A stretch of DNA of 64,000 nt from Pseudomonas sp. P5_109 (GCF_034009455.1 NZ_CP125380.1:2865501-2929500), one strand, 5' to 3'; shown: positions 42,860 through 52,720, numbered from the stretch's first letter. Notes: generated by a model from the letters alone, not told the origin. Numbers and translations are program-made.

Positions 42860-43924
42860 GTGAACCTGCGTTCGCTGATCATTGCCGTGCTGGTGGTGTT
42901 GGCGGGGTGTGCTACGCCTGCGCGCGCGCCGGTGGTCGTGGCGCCGGTCATCGTTTCCGCGAGCACCTGGCAGCAAATCGACCGGGAGATCGTCGCCGCG
43001 TCGCAGTCGGCCACCGAGCAGACCAGAATCTACGCCCGCGGCGCCATGGATTACTGGCGCACGCGGGTCTATGAACTGACCGAACAGAACTTCATTCCGT
43101 GGTTCAGCAGCTACTGGACCCAGGAGTGGCTGTCGATGAAGGTCAGCTGGTACACCATCAGCGCCAAGGGCGAGCAGGATGCCTCGGCCAAGCACCTGGC
43201 GGCGTACCTGCTCGAAGCCTATCAGGAGAAGGTCCTGGCCCCGGTGGCGGTGGAAATCGATCCCGATGCGATTCTTGGCCTGGCGGCGGCATTCTATGTC
43301 GACATCCTCAAGGAAGAACTGCAGAAAATCTCCACTCGCCACGGTGTGCCAATGGCCCAGATCAACGGGCGCATCCAGAAAATCCCGGCCATCGCCCTTG
43401 GGCCGCCGCCGGCGCGGGACGCCTCGTTGTACCAGATCGTGCACAGCGAATCGCTGAACTCATTGCCGGCCTACGCTGCGTTGATCGACAAAATCCATAA
43501 GGCCGGCGGTGACAAGGGCGTGGGTTCAACCGACACCGCGATGGCGCCTGTGGCCAAGCGCGCCAGCCAGCGCATGGAAGCCGAGATGGCCCCGCGCGGG
43601 GCCGCCAGCGCCGTGGCCGCCGCCGCCGGGAAACTCGCCGGCGGATTGATCACCGTCGGTGTAGCGGCGATCCGCGCAATCATCCAGGCCAACGACCGGC
43701 CCGACAGCGAGGCGCTGATCCGCAGCAGTCTGGGCAACACCTTCGACAAGGCCTGGATGAAACTGGTGCAGAACCCGACCACCGGTGTCATGGCCAGCAC
43801 GCTTTACATGGCGGGGCAGATTGAAGGCAGCCTGGGCGGCGGTGCTCAACCGCCGGTCGGTTTGAGCGCCGGCACTGTCGATTTGACGCCAGCGCAATCG
43901 ACTACCCAGCAGAACACCCCATGA
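42860..43924 (+). CDS. Uncharacterised lipoprotein
   Basis: A 354-residue protein starting at GTG. The signal ends in the lipobox VLAGC, so it is lipid-anchored; Ala/Thr at +2 predicts outer-membrane sorting. The body is helical with SATEQTRIYARGAMDYWRTR, LLEAYQEKVLAPVAVEIDPD and a Gly/Ala-rich membrane-like patch SAVAAAAGKLAGGLITVGVA. No family recognised. DUF1428 follows 16 bp later on the same strand. Confidence 0.72.
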   Translation: MNLRSLIIAVLVVLAGCATPARAPVVVAPVIVSASTWQQIDREIVAASQSATEQTRIYARGAMDYWRTRVYELTEQNFIPWFSSYWTQEWLSMKVSWYTISAKGEQDASAKHLAAYLLEAYQEKVLAPVAVEIDPDAILGLAAAFYVDILKEELQKISTRHGVPMAQINGRIQKIPAIALGPPPARDASLYQIVHSESLNSLPAYAALIDKIHKAGGDKGVGSTDTAMAPVAKRASQRMEAEMAPRGAASAVAAAAGKLAGGLITVGVAAIRAIIQANDRPDSEALIRSSLGNTFDKAWMKLVQNPTTGVMASTLYMAGQIEGSLGGGAQPPVGLSAGTVDLTPAQSTTQQNTP

Positions 43925-43940
43925 CCCAAGGAGAACACTC

Positions 43941-44294
43941 ATGTCCTACGTTGATGGTTTTATCGCTGCCGTACCCACCGCCAACCGTGAGCAATACCTC
44001 AGGCACGCCAAGATCGCCGCCTTGGTCTTCAAGGAAAACGGTGCCTTGAGCGTGGTCGAATGCTGGGGCGAGGATGTCCCGGAGGGCAAGGTCACTTCCT
44101 TCCCGTTGGCGGTGAAACTCAAGGAAGACGAAACCGTTGCCTTTGGCTGGATCATCTGGCCGGACAAGGCCACTCGCAATGCCGGGATGGACAAGATGAT
44201 GCAGGACCCGCGCATGAAGCCGGACGTCAATCCGATGCCCTTCGACGGCCAGCGCATGGTCTACGGCGGGTTCGAAGTACTCCTCCAGGCCTGA
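43941..44294 (+). CDS. DUF1428 family protein (YbaA-like)
   Basis: A 117-residue protein beginning SYVDGFIAAVPTANREQYL and with ECWGEDVPEGKVTSFPLAVK and GGFEVLLQA, the DUF1428 pattern of a dimeric alpha/beta-barrel (ferredoxin-like) fold. Homologous to E. coli YbaA. Function unknown. Confidence 0.9.
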   Translation: MSYVDGFIAAVPTANREQYLRHAKIAALVFKENGALSVVECWGEDVPEGKVTSFPLAVKLKEDETVAFGWIIWPDKATRNAGMDKMMQDPRMKPDVNPMPFDGQRMVYGGFEVLLQA

Positions 44295-44308
44295 CACCCG
44301 ACGCGGGA

Positions 44309-44503
44309 TCACTCCGGCGTCGGGGTGATCCTGCAACTCTTGCGCTGGCGGATCTCGTCGTCCGTCGGCCGCTCGCGGATGAACTCGAAGCGCGGCTCAC
44401 CTTCGCTGTAATGCACCAGCCAGCCCCATTCCAGCTTGAGTTCATCCTGGCCTGGCTCGGGCGGCCTGGCCCACCATGGCTCTTTGCTGATGATTTGTCG
44501 CAT
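44309..44503 (-). CDS. Small conserved protein of unknown function
   Basis: A 64-residue, Trp- and Glu-rich protein (QIISKEPWWARPPEPGQDEL ... PTDDEIRQRKSCR). The GGAGGGGG site before the ATG is strong. No family recognised; similar small proteins are frequent in pseudomonads. Confidence 0.6.
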   Translation of the reverse strand: MRQIISKEPWWARPPEPGQDELKLEWGWLVHYSEGEPRFEFIRERPTDDEIRQRKSCRITPTPE

Positions 44504-44625
44504 GGCCCCCTCCGGTATTTCGGAATGCTAGAACTATAACGCGCCTGCCGCACGGCGCCACAAATGCGCTGGCCGGCAGGTCGGTGTTGAGTACACTCAG
44601 GCAGTCTTCCCAAGAGGTGTGCGGC

Positions 44626-45168
44626 ATGAACGACGAAACCCGTGAACCGTTCAAGCGTCTGTTCTTTGCCCTGGACTGTGCTCCGGCCCAGCGCCGGGAT
44701 ATCGCCCAGTGGCGCAGTGCGTTGCAACTGCGCAACGGCCGGCCCGTACCGGCGGACAACTTTCACCTGACGTTGAAGTTTCTGGGGGCGGTGGGGGTGG
44801 CGCAAATTGCCGACATCTGCACCGCTGCGGCGTCCATCCGCACGCCGGGCGAGCGTTTGACGGTGCTGCTGGACCGCCTGGATGTGTGGCGCAGGGCAGG
44901 GGCGCTGGTGCTCGCGCCGGAGCAGGCGACCCCGGCATTGCTGCGCCTGGTGTATGACCTGGAACAGGCGATGTTGCCGTTCGGGCTGGAGCAAGCGCCG
45001 AAGGAATACCGTCCGCACCTGACCCTGGCGCGGGACTATCGGGCGTCGGTGCCAGAATCCGCGACACCGCCCGAGTTCTTTCTGCGGGCTGATCGATTCA
45101 TCCTGTTCGAATCCCACAAGGGCCGTTATCGGGCGTTGGCCGAATGGCCGTTGATCGATCCCCAATAA
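44626..45168 (+). CDS. thpR: RNA 2',3'-cyclic phosphodiesterase
   Basis: A 180-residue 2H phosphoesterase. The two catalytic HxT motifs appear in NFHLTLKFLG and PHLTLARDY. It opens 2',3'-cyclic phosphate ends of RNA and has weak 2'-5' ligase activity. The start MNDETR at 44626 has AGAGGTG. Single gene. Confidence 0.92.
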   Translation: MNDETREPFKRLFFALDCAPAQRRDIAQWRSALQLRNGRPVPADNFHLTLKFLGAVGVAQIADICTAAASIRTPGERLTVLLDRLDVWRRAGALVLAPEQATPALLRLVYDLEQAMLPFGLEQAPKEYRPHLTLARDYRASVPESATPPEFFLRADRFILFESHKGRYRALAEWPLIDPQ

Positions 45169-45206
45169 AAAAGCTTCTTCGCGCGAAAGGCGGATAACGC
45201 AATACC

Positions 45207-45306
45207 TGTAGGAGCCGGCTTGCTGGCGATGGATTCAAGTGCGCCGCGTTTATCCAGTTCACACGCGTTATCGTTAACGACCATCGCCAGCAAGCCGGCT
45301 CCTACG
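45207..45306. repeat. REPIN (TGTAGGAGCCGGCTTGCTGGCGA type)
   Basis: Same family as the element at 20992, including the CACGCGTTATCGTTAACGAC middle. Confidence 0.9.
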
Positions 45307-45345
45307 CTGAAAATGAAGTGGACTCCAAACCATTGAAAGCCCCAA

Positions 45346-45370
45346 TAAAAAAAGGCGCCCGAGGGCGCCA
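45346..45370 (-). terminator. Rho-independent terminator (minus strand)
   Basis: On the minus strand GGCGCC-CTCG-GGCGCC is followed by seven T. It lies about 220 bp after the polyamine binding-protein stop, beyond a REPIN, and probably ends that operon. Confidence 0.75.
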
Positions 45371-45477
45371 AATTCACCTGAACCGAGGGAGCCAGGTGAG
45401 GCCGTTCTACTTGCAGGAGAGGCAGCGGTGGTAAGGCGCTGCGCGAACGGAAAGTGTTGAACCCCCCACCGATCAAG

Positions 45478-45567
45478 TGTGGGAGCGGGCTAGCTCGCGA
45501 AGAGGCCGGCACATTCAATAGAGATGTCGACTGACCTGACGCCTTCGCGAGCAAGCCCGCTCCCACA
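45478..45567. repeat. REPIN after the polyamine operon
   Basis: TGTGGGAGCGGGCTAGCTCG ... CGAGCAAGCCCGCTCCCACA. Confidence 0.88.
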
Positions 45568-45588
45568 TGGGTTCGGTGGGGTTCTGGA

Positions 45589-46686
45589 TTATTGGCCCAA
45601 CTTCACCTTGGTCCAGCCACGGGTCATGATCCGCTGGATGGCGATCGGCTGATCCGGCACGGCATAGAGCGTGGCCATCACCGCTTCCGACGGGTACGAA
45701 CCCGGATCGTTGCGGATGGCTTCATCGACCAGTGGCGTGGCTGCCGAGTTGGCGTTGCTGTAGCCGATGTTGTTGGTGATGTCGGCGATCACGTCGGGGC
45801 GCATCAGGAAGTTCATGAACAGGTACGCGTTCTCGACGTTGGCGGCATCGCGCGGGATGGCGAGCATGTCGTAGAAACTGGCGGCGCCTTCTTTCGGGAT
45901 GCTGTAGTCGATCTTCACCTTGTCCCCGGCTTCCTGGGCGCGGGCCTTGGCCTGCAGCACGTCGCCGGAGTAACCGACAGCCACGCAGATGTTGCCGTTG
46001 GCCAGGTCGGAGATGTATTTCGACGAATGGAAGTACGCCACGTTCGGGCGAATCTTCATGAACAGCGCCTCGGCTTCGGCGATGTGCTGTTTGTCCTGAT
46101 CGTTCACCGGGTAGCCCAGGTAGTGCAGGGCGGTCGGGATCATTTCTGTCGGCGAGTCGAGGAAACTGATGCCGCAGGCCTTGAGCTTCTCGGCGTACTC
46201 CGGTTTGAACAGCAGGTCCCAGGAGTTGGTCGGGGCGTTGGCGCCGAGCACTTCCTTGACCTTTGCCGGGTTGAAGCCGATGCCGATCGAACCCCACATG
46301 TACGGGATGGCGTGGGCGTTATCGGGATCACTCGCGGAGGCGTTTTTCAGCAGCACCGGGTTGAGGTTTTTCCAGTTCGACAACTTCGACTTGTCCAGCG
46401 TCTGGTAGACCCCGGCCTTGATCTGCTTGGCCAGGAAGCTATTGGACGGCACGACGATGTCGTAGCCGGATTTGCCCGCCAGCAGGCGTGCTTCCAGGGT
46501 TTCGTTGCTGTCGAACACATCGTAGGTCACCTGGATGCCGGTCTCGTCTTCGAACTTCTTGACGGTGTCCGGGCCAATGTAATCCGACCAGTTGTAGACG
46601 CGCAGAACCTTGTCATTGGCCTGGGCGCCCGTGGCGATTGCGCCCAATAAGGACAGTGTCAGCAGAGTCCTGCCAAACATTTTCAT
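45589..46686 (-). CDS. potF: Polyamine ABC transporter substrate-binding protein
   Basis: A 365-residue periplasmic protein with a signal peptide ending TGAQA, then [19 protein letters not shown], the PotF/SpuD opening. It has [32 protein letters not shown] and CVAVGYSGD, all conserved around the diamine site. It binds putrescine and perhaps other polyamines for PotGHI. Start at 46686 with GGAG; longer in-frame extension runs through the repeat and is not real. Unusually it is last in the gene order and is separated from potI by a 150-bp repeat. Confidence 0.93.
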   Translation of the reverse strand: MKMFGRTLLTLSLLGAIATGAQANDKVLRVYNWSDYIGPDTVKKFEDETGIQVTYDVFDSNETLEARLLAGKSGYDIVVPSNSFLAKQIKAGVYQTLDKSKLSNWKNLNPVLLKNASASDPDNAHAIPYMWGSIGIGFNPAKVKEVLGANAPTNSWDLLFKPEYAEKLKACGISFLDSPTEMIPTALHYLGYPVNDQDKQHIAEAEALFMKIRPNVAYFHSSKYISDLANGNICVAVGYSGDVLQAKARAQEAGDKVKIDYSIPKEGAASFYDMLAIPRDAANVENAYLFMNFLMRPDVIADITNNIGYSNANSAATPLVDEAIRNDPGSYPSEAVMATLYAVPDQPIAIQRIMTRGWTKVKLGQ

Positions 46687-46740
46687 CGGTACAACTCCAT
46701 TTCTTTTTATACAAAACACAAAACCTGTGGCGAGCGAGCT

Positions 46741-46893
46741 TTTGTGGCGAGGGGGCTTGCCCCCGTTCGGCTGCGTAGCAGTCGTAAAACCAGTGAATGC
46801 GATGCAACTGAGACACCGCAGTTTTCCGGTTTTGGGGCCGCTTCGCGACCCAACGGGGGCAAGCCCCCTCGCCACAAAGCCCCCTCGCCACAG
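46741..46893. repeat. Palindromic repeat between potI and potF
   Basis: TTTGTGGCGAGGGGGCTTGC ... GCAAGCCCCCTCGCCACAAA followed by an extra piece CCCCCTCGCCACAG. The element could attenuate or stabilise the polycistronic mRNA between permease and binding-protein genes. Confidence 0.85.
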
Positions 46894-46908
46894 TTAACCG
46901 GGCAACGA

Positions 46909-47793
46909 CTAGGCAGTCGCTTCTGCCATTTGTTTTTTCGGTTGCTGCCAGGATTCGCTGGCAGTCTGGTCCATGGCTTCCTGGATCGCGCGCTTGCGGC
47001 TTTCTTCGGCGCGGCGGCTGAAGTACCAGACCATGAAGGTCACGATGGACACCGCCAACAGGATCAGGCTGGCCACGGCGTTGATCTCGGGTTTAACCCC
47101 CAGGCGTACCGCCGAGAACACTTCCATCGGCAGGGTCGTGGAACCCGGGCCGGAGACGAAGCTCGCCAGCACCAGGTCATCCAGCGACAGGGCGAACGAC
47201 ATCATGCCGCCGGCCGCCAGTGACGGCGCGATCATCGGAATGGTGATCAGGAAAAACACCTTGAATGGCTTCGCACCCAGGTCCATGGCCGCTTCTTCGA
47301 TGGACAGGTCCAGCTCGCGGAGGCGGGCGGAGACTACCACCGCTACATAGGCGGCACAAAACGTGGTGTGGGCGATCCAGATGGTGACGATGCCGCGTTC
47401 CTGCGGCCAGCCGATCAATTGCGCCATGGCCACGAACAGCAGCAACAGCGACAGGCCGGTGATCACCTCAGGCATCACCAATGGCGCGGTGACCAGGCCA
47501 CCGAACAGCGTACGACCCTTGAAGCGCGTGACGCGAGTCAGCACGAACGCCGCCAGTGTACCCAGTGCCACCGCTGCGATGGCGGTGTAGCAGGCGATTT
47601 CCAGCGAGCGCACCACCGAACCCATCAGTTGGGTGTTGTCGAGCAAACCGGCATACCACTTGAACGACCAACCACCCCACACCGTTACCAGCTTGGAGGC
47701 GTTGAACGAATAGATCACCAGGATCAGCATCGGCAGGTAGATAAACGACAGGCCGAAAATCAGCATGAACTTTGAAAATCCGAAGCGTTTCAT
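46909..47793 (-). CDS. potI: Polyamine ABC transporter permease
   Basis: A 294-residue six-helix permease: FGLSFIYLPMLILVIYSFNA and the EAA loop IEEAAMDLGAKPFKVFFLITIP. It pairs with PotH. Start at 47793 with GGAGG; overlaps the potH stop by ATGA. The C-terminal tail is charged (RRAEESRKRAIQEAMD). Confidence 0.93.
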   Translation of the reverse strand: MKRFGFSKFMLIFGLSFIYLPMLILVIYSFNASKLVTVWGGWSFKWYAGLLDNTQLMGSVVRSLEIACYTAIAAVALGTLAAFVLTRVTRFKGRTLFGGLVTAPLVMPEVITGLSLLLLFVAMAQLIGWPQERGIVTIWIAHTTFCAAYVAVVVSARLRELDLSIEEAAMDLGAKPFKVFFLITIPMIAPSLAAGGMMSFALSLDDLVLASFVSGPGSTTLPMEVFSAVRLGVKPEINAVASLILLAVSIVTFMVWYFSRRAEESRKRAIQEAMDQTASESWQQPKKQMAEATA

Positions 47794-48704
47794 CCCCGTG
47801 CCTCCATCTCTTTGGCCTGGCTGCGGTTGAACAGCAGAATCGGCACAATCAGGATCAACAGCATCACCACCGCCAGGGCGGACGCCACCGGCCAGTCGCG
47901 GTTGTTGAAGAACTCTTGCCACAACACACGGCCGATCATCAGGGTTTCCGGGCCGCCCAGCAGTTCCGGAATCACGAACTCACCGACCACCGGAATGAAC
48001 ACCAGCATGCAGCCGGCGATGATGCCGTTCTTGGCCAGCGGCACGGTGATTTTCCAGAAGCTGTTGAAGGTGCTCGAACCCAGGTCCGATGCGGCTTCCA
48101 GCAGGCTCTGGTCGTGCTTGACCAGGTTGGCGTACAACGGCAGCACCATGAACGGCAGGTAGGCGTAGACGACCCCGATGTACACGGCGGTGTTGGTGTT
48201 GAGGATCTCGATCGGGTGCGACGTCAGCCCGGTCCACATCAGGAACGCGTTGAGCAGGCCGTTGTTGCTGAGGATGCCCATCCACGCATAAACGCGGATC
48301 AGGATCGCGGTCCAGGTCGGCATCATGATCAACAGCATCAGGACGTTCTGCGTTTCCTTGCTGGCCTTGGTGATGGCGTAGGCCATCGGGAAGCCGATCA
48401 CCAGACACATCAGCGTGCTGAAAAACGCGACCTTCAACGAACCCAGGTAGGCGGACAGGTACAGCTCGTCCTGGCCCAGCAGGGTGTAGTTGCCGATGTT
48501 GAGCAGCAGCTGGAATTTCTGCTCGGCGTAGGTGTAGATCTCCGAGTAGGGCGGAATGGCCAGGGCCGCTTCCGAGAAGCTGATCTTCATCACCAGGAAG
48601 AACGGCAACATGAAGAACAGGAACAGCCAGATGAAGGGAATCCCGATGACGAGCTTGCGCCCGCTGGGGACCAGTCTCAGGAATTGCTGATTGAAGGTTT
48701 TCAT
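47790..48704 (-). CDS. potH: Polyamine ABC transporter permease
   Basis: A 304-residue permease: IPFIWLFLFFMLPFFLVMKI, TWTAILIRVYAWMGIL and the EAA loop LLEAASDLGSSTFNSFWKIT. It overlaps potG upstream and potI downstream by four bases each. Confidence 0.93.
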   Translation of the reverse strand: MKTFNQQFLRLVPSGRKLVIGIPFIWLFLFFMLPFFLVMKISFSEAALAIPPYSEIYTYAEQKFQLLLNIGNYTLLGQDELYLSAYLGSLKVAFFSTLMCLVIGFPMAYAITKASKETQNVLMLLIMMPTWTAILIRVYAWMGILSNNGLLNAFLMWTGLTSHPIEILNTNTAVYIGVVYAYLPFMVLPLYANLVKHDQSLLEAASDLGSSTFNSFWKITVPLAKNGIIAGCMLVFIPVVGEFVIPELLGGPETLMIGRVLWQEFFNNRDWPVASALAVVMLLILIVPILLFNRSQAKEMEARG

Positions 48705-49843
48705 GCGCGCAGTACCACGCCGCTGTCGTCTTCCCACCACACGTAGACCTGATCGTCCCAGGTCGGACGTGCGCCACGGCGTTCGGCGTTGGCCATGAAC
48801 GACTGGACGATCTTGCCGCCAGGCAGTTCGACGTAGAACACCGAGTGGCCGCCGAGGTAGGCGATGTCATGCACCTTGCCGCTGGACCAGTTGTAGCGGT
48901 TGTCTGGCTTGATAGTGCTGACCAGCAGTTTTTCCGGGCGGATCGCGTAGGTGATCGACTTGTCCTGCACCGAGGTGCTGACGCCGTGACCGACGTAGAT
49001 TTTCTGCTCAAGGTCCGGGCTATGGATGATCGCGTGGCCTTCCAGGTCCTCGACCACGGTGCCGTCGAAGGCGTTCACGTTGCCGATGAATTCGCAGACC
49101 ATGCGGCTGACCGGTGCTTCATAGATGTCGACCGGGCTGCCGATCTGGGCGATCCAGCCCAGGTGCATGATCGCGATGCGCTCGGCCATGGTCATGGCCT
49201 CTTCCTGGTCGTGGGTCACCATCACGCAGGTCACGCCGACACGCTCGATGATCTCGACAAGTTCAAGCTGCATCTGCGAACGCAGCTTCTTATCCAGTGC
49301 GCCCATCGGTTCGTCGAGCAGCAGCAACTTCGGACGCTTGGCCAGGGAACGGGCCAGGGCCACGCGCTGACGCTGGCCGCCGGACAGTTGGTGCGGCTTG
49401 CGCTTGGCGTATTGAGTCATGTGCACCAGGCGCAGCATCTCCTGCACACGGGCGTCGATTTCGGCCGCTGGCAAACGGTCCTGCTTGAGGCCGAAAGCGA
49501 TGTTCTGCGCCACGGTCATGTGCGGGAACAGGGCATAGGACTGGAACATCATGTTGATCGGTCGTTCGTACGGCGGCATGTCGGTGATGTCGACGCCGTC
49601 GAGCAGAATCCGGCCTTCGGTCGGGCGCTCGAAGCCGGCGAGCATGCGCAGCAGCGTCGATTTACCGGAACCGGAACCGCCGAGCAGGGCGAAGATTTCA
49701 CCCTGGTGGATTTCCAGGGACACATCGTCCACAGCGGTGGTTTCGTCGAATTTCTTGGTGACGCGATCGACTTTCACCAACACCTTCTTCGGTGCCTGGT
49801 GACCTTCAATTGCCTTCCTGTAGATGCTGGAGGCGTTTGCCAT
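48701..49843 (-). CDS. potG: Polyamine ABC transporter ATP-binding protein
   Basis: A 380-residue ATPase. Walker A GGSGSGKST, Q-loop MMFQSYALFPH, signature LSGGQRQR, Walker B LLLLDEPMGALD and the switch His in MVTHDQEEAM are all present. The last 110 residues are the TOBE regulatory domain. Start at 49843 with GGGAG. First gene of the transporter operon (potG-potH-potI-potF). Confidence 0.94.
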   Translation of the reverse strand: MANASSIYRKAIEGHQAPKKVLVKVDRVTKKFDETTAVDDVSLEIHQGEIFALLGGSGSGKSTLLRMLAGFERPTEGRILLDGVDITDMPPYERPINMMFQSYALFPHMTVAQNIAFGLKQDRLPAAEIDARVQEMLRLVHMTQYAKRKPHQLSGGQRQRVALARSLAKRPKLLLLDEPMGALDKKLRSQMQLELVEIIERVGVTCVMVTHDQEEAMTMAERIAIMHLGWIAQIGSPVDIYEAPVSRMVCEFIGNVNAFDGTVVEDLEGHAIIHSPDLEQKIYVGHGVSTSVQDKSITYAIRPEKLLVSTIKPDNRYNWSSGKVHDIAYLGGHSVFYVELPGGKIVQSFMANAERRGARPTWDDQVYVWWEDDSGVVLRA

Positions 49844-49929
49844 GTGAAACTCCCAACAGGTTTCAGTCGCCCGGCCAACACGGCCCGGCTTAATAGTGGA
49901 TTGCAAACCCGGAGTCAACGCTGCCTCTC

Positions 49930-50029
49930 TGTAGGAGCGAGCCTGCTCGCGATGGTCGCCAACGATGACGCTGGCAGTCTGAATGCCCGCGGTGTCCGGA
50001 CATCCATCGCGAGCAGGCTCGCTCCTACA
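49930..50029. repeat. REPIN (TGTAGGAGCGAGCCTGCTCGCGA type)
   Basis: TGTAGGAGCGAGCCTGCTCG ... CGAGCAGGCTCGCTCCTACA, between potG and the spuA-like gene. Confidence 0.9.
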
Positions 50030-50187
50030 GGGAATTGCGTTTCCCGTCCCGGGTTAATTCGGCGCCGCCGTCCTGGCTGCCTGGTAGTACTTGTTGTTAT
50101 CGCAGTGTGTTGTTCTGGCGAGCGGGACGCGCAAAAGCGCCTGCCCGCTCGCGTGGGCAGTCAATCGTTGAATGTGGGTTTGGGTCG

Positions 50188-50949
50188 TCAGCTCGAGTGA
50201 CGCAGCGCCGCCCGTTGCCGGCAGGCTTCGCCGAACGCCTGGAAAATACTCAAGTAAGGAGGGTTATCCAGCACTTGCCATTCCGGATGCCATTGCACGC
50301 CGAGGGCAAACGCCTTGCTGTGCTCGACCGAGACCGCCTCGATCAGGCCATCGGGGGCGACGGCTTCGGCGCGCAGGCCGGGCGCGAGGCGGTCGATGCC
50401 CTGGCTGTGAATCGAGTTGACCTGGAACACCGCAGGCAGGTCCAGCGCTTCGAACACGCCACCTTGCTGCACATTCACCGCATGGGCCGGTGCGTATTGC
50501 ACGGCCAGCTCCGGGTGGTTGGCTTCACGGTGATCGAGGAAGCCCGGCAGCTCATGGACTTTCTGATGCAGGCTGCCACCGAACGCCACGTTCATTTCCT
50601 GGAAGCCTCGGCAGATGCCGAGGACCGGAACACCGGCAGCGATGGCCGCGCGGATCAGCGGCAGGGTGGTGCGGTCCCGTTGCGGATCGTGCTCCGTCCC
50701 GGGGGCGCTGTCGGGGCCTTGATAGTGGAAGGGTTCCACGTTCGACGGCGAGCCGGTCAGCAACAGACCGTCGAGCTGCCCCAGCAGGTCATCGATTTCG
50801 GTCAGTTCAGCCAAAGAAGGAATAACGACAGGCAGCCCCAGCGCCGCAACGCTGACAGCACGCAAGTACTTGTCGCCGCTGATGTGGTAGGGGTGCAGGC
50901 CAATCTGTTTGACGCACGCAGTAACGCCGATCAATGGCTTGAATGCCAT
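50188..50949 (-). CDS. spuA: Gamma-glutamyl-GABA hydrolase
   Basis: A 253-residue class I glutamine-amidotransferase-like hydrolase (PuuD). The nucleophile Cys is in LGICRGFQEMN and the His/Glu pair in GVQWHPEWQ. The family releases GABA from gamma-glutamyl-GABA in the putrescine pathway. Start at 50949 with GAGGTG. Divergent from puuA over about 280 bp; the downstream pot operon is on the same strand. Confidence 0.92.
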   Translation of the reverse strand: MAFKPLIGVTACVKQIGLHPYHISGDKYLRAVSVAALGLPVVIPSLAELTEIDDLLGQLDGLLLTGSPSNVEPFHYQGPDSAPGTEHDPQRDRTTLPLIRAAIAAGVPVLGICRGFQEMNVAFGGSLHQKVHELPGFLDHREANHPELAVQYAPAHAVNVQQGGVFEALDLPAVFQVNSIHSQGIDRLAPGLRAEAVAPDGLIEAVSVEHSKAFALGVQWHPEWQVLDNPPYLSIFQAFGEACRQRAALRHSS

Positions 50950-51230
50950 TTTTATCACCTCGAAGTTTGACACTTGAACGAGCTTTTCTGGAGCTTAGCC
51001 TTGTTGATTTTAATTAACAACTCTCATGTAAAAAATTCTAAACGCCGCACGTCCGATCTTCAGGAATTACGGGCGTTTTTGGGAGTATCTGGCACTCTCG
51101 TGCCTCTGAAGTGCCCGAAAATAAACGCTGAAAGGCCAGGTGTTCGCTATTGACTTCACTTTGCCTTTCGGATTGACTGGGCTCGTGAAAGGGCAGTGAA
51201 CATAATAATTAACAGCTAAATAGGTGCAAC
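50950..51230. promoter_or_regulatory. Divergent control region spuA / puuA
   Basis: About 280 bp, AT-rich compared with the surroundings. It contains TTAATTAAC near 51010, the inverted repeat GGCAC-TCTC-GTGCC (51091-51104), and AATAATTAAC near 51203. One of these may be the operator of the PuuR-like regulator; none matches a consensus I can confirm. Confidence 0.4.
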
Positions 51231-52607
51231 ATGTCGGTCCCCCTGCGTACCGTTCAACTCAACGAAGCAAACGCATTCCTTAAGAAATATCCTGAGGTTT
51301 TGTACGTCGACCTTCTGATTGCGGATATGAACGGTGTGGTGCGCGGCAAGCGCATCGAGCGCACCAGTCTTCATAAGGTTTACGAGAAAGGCATTAACCT
51401 GCCGGCGTCCCTGTTTGCTCTGGACATCAATGGCTCCACGGTGGAAAGCACCGGCCTGGGTCTGGACATCGGCGACTCCGACCGGATCTGCTACCCGATC
51501 CCCGGAACCCTGAGCATCGAACCCTGGCAGAAGCGCCCGACCGCGCAACTGCTGATGACCATGCACGAACTAGAAGGCCAGCCATTCTTCGCCGACCCGC
51601 GTGAAGTGCTGGCCAATGTCGTGCGCAAGTTCGACGACATGGGCCTGACCATCTGCGCCGCGTTCGAGCTGGAGTTCTACCTGATCGACCAGGACAACGT
51701 GAACGGTCGTCCGCAATCGCCACGTTCGCCGGTATCCGGCAAGCGTCCGATGTCGACCCAGGTGTACCTGATCGACGATCTCGACGAATACGTCGATTGC
51801 CTGCAAGACATCCTCGAAGGCGCGAAAGAGCAGGGCATCCCGGCTGACGCCATCGTCAAGGAAAGCGCCCCGGCGCAGTTCGAAGTCAACCTGCACCACG
51901 TGGCTGACCCGATCAAGGCGTGCGACTACGCGGTCCTGCTCAAGCGTCTGGTGAAGAACATCGCCTACGACCACGAGATGGACACCACCTTCATGGCCAA
52001 GCCGTATCCGGGCCAGGCAGGTAACGGTCTGCACGTGCACATTTCGATTCTCGACAAAGAAGGCAACAACATCTTTGCCAGCGAGGATCCCGAGCAGAAC
52101 GCCGCACTGCGACACGCGATCGGCGGTGTGCTCGAGACCCTGCCGGCGCAGATGGCGTTCCTCTGCCCGAACGTCAACTCGTACCGTCGTTTCGGCGCAC
52201 AGTTCTACGTGCCGAACTCGCCGAGCTGGGGCATCGACAACCGCACCGTAGCCGTGCGTGTGCCGACCGGTTCGCCAGACTCGGTGCGCATCGAACACCG
52301 CGTAGCGGGCGCCGATGCCAACCCGTACCTGCTGATGGCGTCGGTATTGGCCGGCGTGCACCACGGCCTGACCAACCAGATCGAACCGGGCGCACCGGTG
52401 GAAGGCAACAGCTACGAGCAGAACGAGCAGAGCCTGCCGAACAACCTGCGCGATGCCCTGCGCGAGCTGGACGACAGCGAAGTCATGGCCAGGTACATCG
52501 ACCCGCTGTACATCGACGTGTTCGTGGCGTGCAAGGAAAGCGAGCTGGCCGAGTTCGAGAACTCCATCTCGGACCTTGAGTACAACTGGTACTTGCATAC
52601 CGTCTGA
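51231..52607 (+). CDS. puuA: Gamma-glutamylputrescine synthetase
   Basis: A 458-residue glutamine-synthetase-fold enzyme. The opening LNEANAFLKKYPEVLYVDLLIADMNG and the catalytic blocks AAFELEFYL, KESAPAQFEVNLHH, AGNGLHVHISIL and RIEHRVAGADANPYL fit PuuA/SpuI/SpuB rather than true GlnA. It joins glutamate to putrescine (or another polyamine) with ATP. Its location next to spuA and puuC/puuB supports this. Ribosome site AGGTG. Confidence 0.92.
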   Translation: MSVPLRTVQLNEANAFLKKYPEVLYVDLLIADMNGVVRGKRIERTSLHKVYEKGINLPASLFALDINGSTVESTGLGLDIGDSDRICYPIPGTLSIEPWQKRPTAQLLMTMHELEGQPFFADPREVLANVVRKFDDMGLTICAAFELEFYLIDQDNVNGRPQSPRSPVSGKRPMSTQVYLIDDLDEYVDCLQDILEGAKEQGIPADAIVKESAPAQFEVNLHHVADPIKACDYAVLLKRLVKNIAYDHEMDTTFMAKPYPGQAGNGLHVHISILDKEGNNIFASEDPEQNAALRHAIGGVLETLPAQMAFLCPNVNSYRRFGAQFYVPNSPSWGIDNRTVAVRVPTGSPDSVRIEHRVAGADANPYLLMASVLAGVHHGLTNQIEPGAPVEGNSYEQNEQSLPNNLRDALRELDDSEVMARYIDPLYIDVFVACKESELAEFENSISDLEYNWYLHTV

Positions 52608-52630
52608 TTGGTTGGTTCAACACAATCAAA

Positions 52631-52720
52631 TGTGGGAGCGGGCTTGCTCGCGAAAGCGGTGTGTCAGGTGACATCGATATTGAATGTGCCGACGCCTTCG
52701 CGAGCAAGCCCGCTCCCACA
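52631..52720. repeat. REPIN between puuA and puuC
   Basis: TGTGGGAGCGGGCTTGCTCG ... CGAGCAAGCCCGCTCCCACA. Confidence 0.9.

Noticed and set aside
46687..46875. N-terminal extension of potF
   Set aside because: It translates the palindromic repeat; the ATG at 46686 has a ribosome site and begins a standard signal peptide.
51091..51106. Sigma-54 promoter at TGGCACTCTCGTGCC
   Set aside because: The GG-to-GC distance is nine rather than ten bases, and the sequence is better explained as an inverted repeat.
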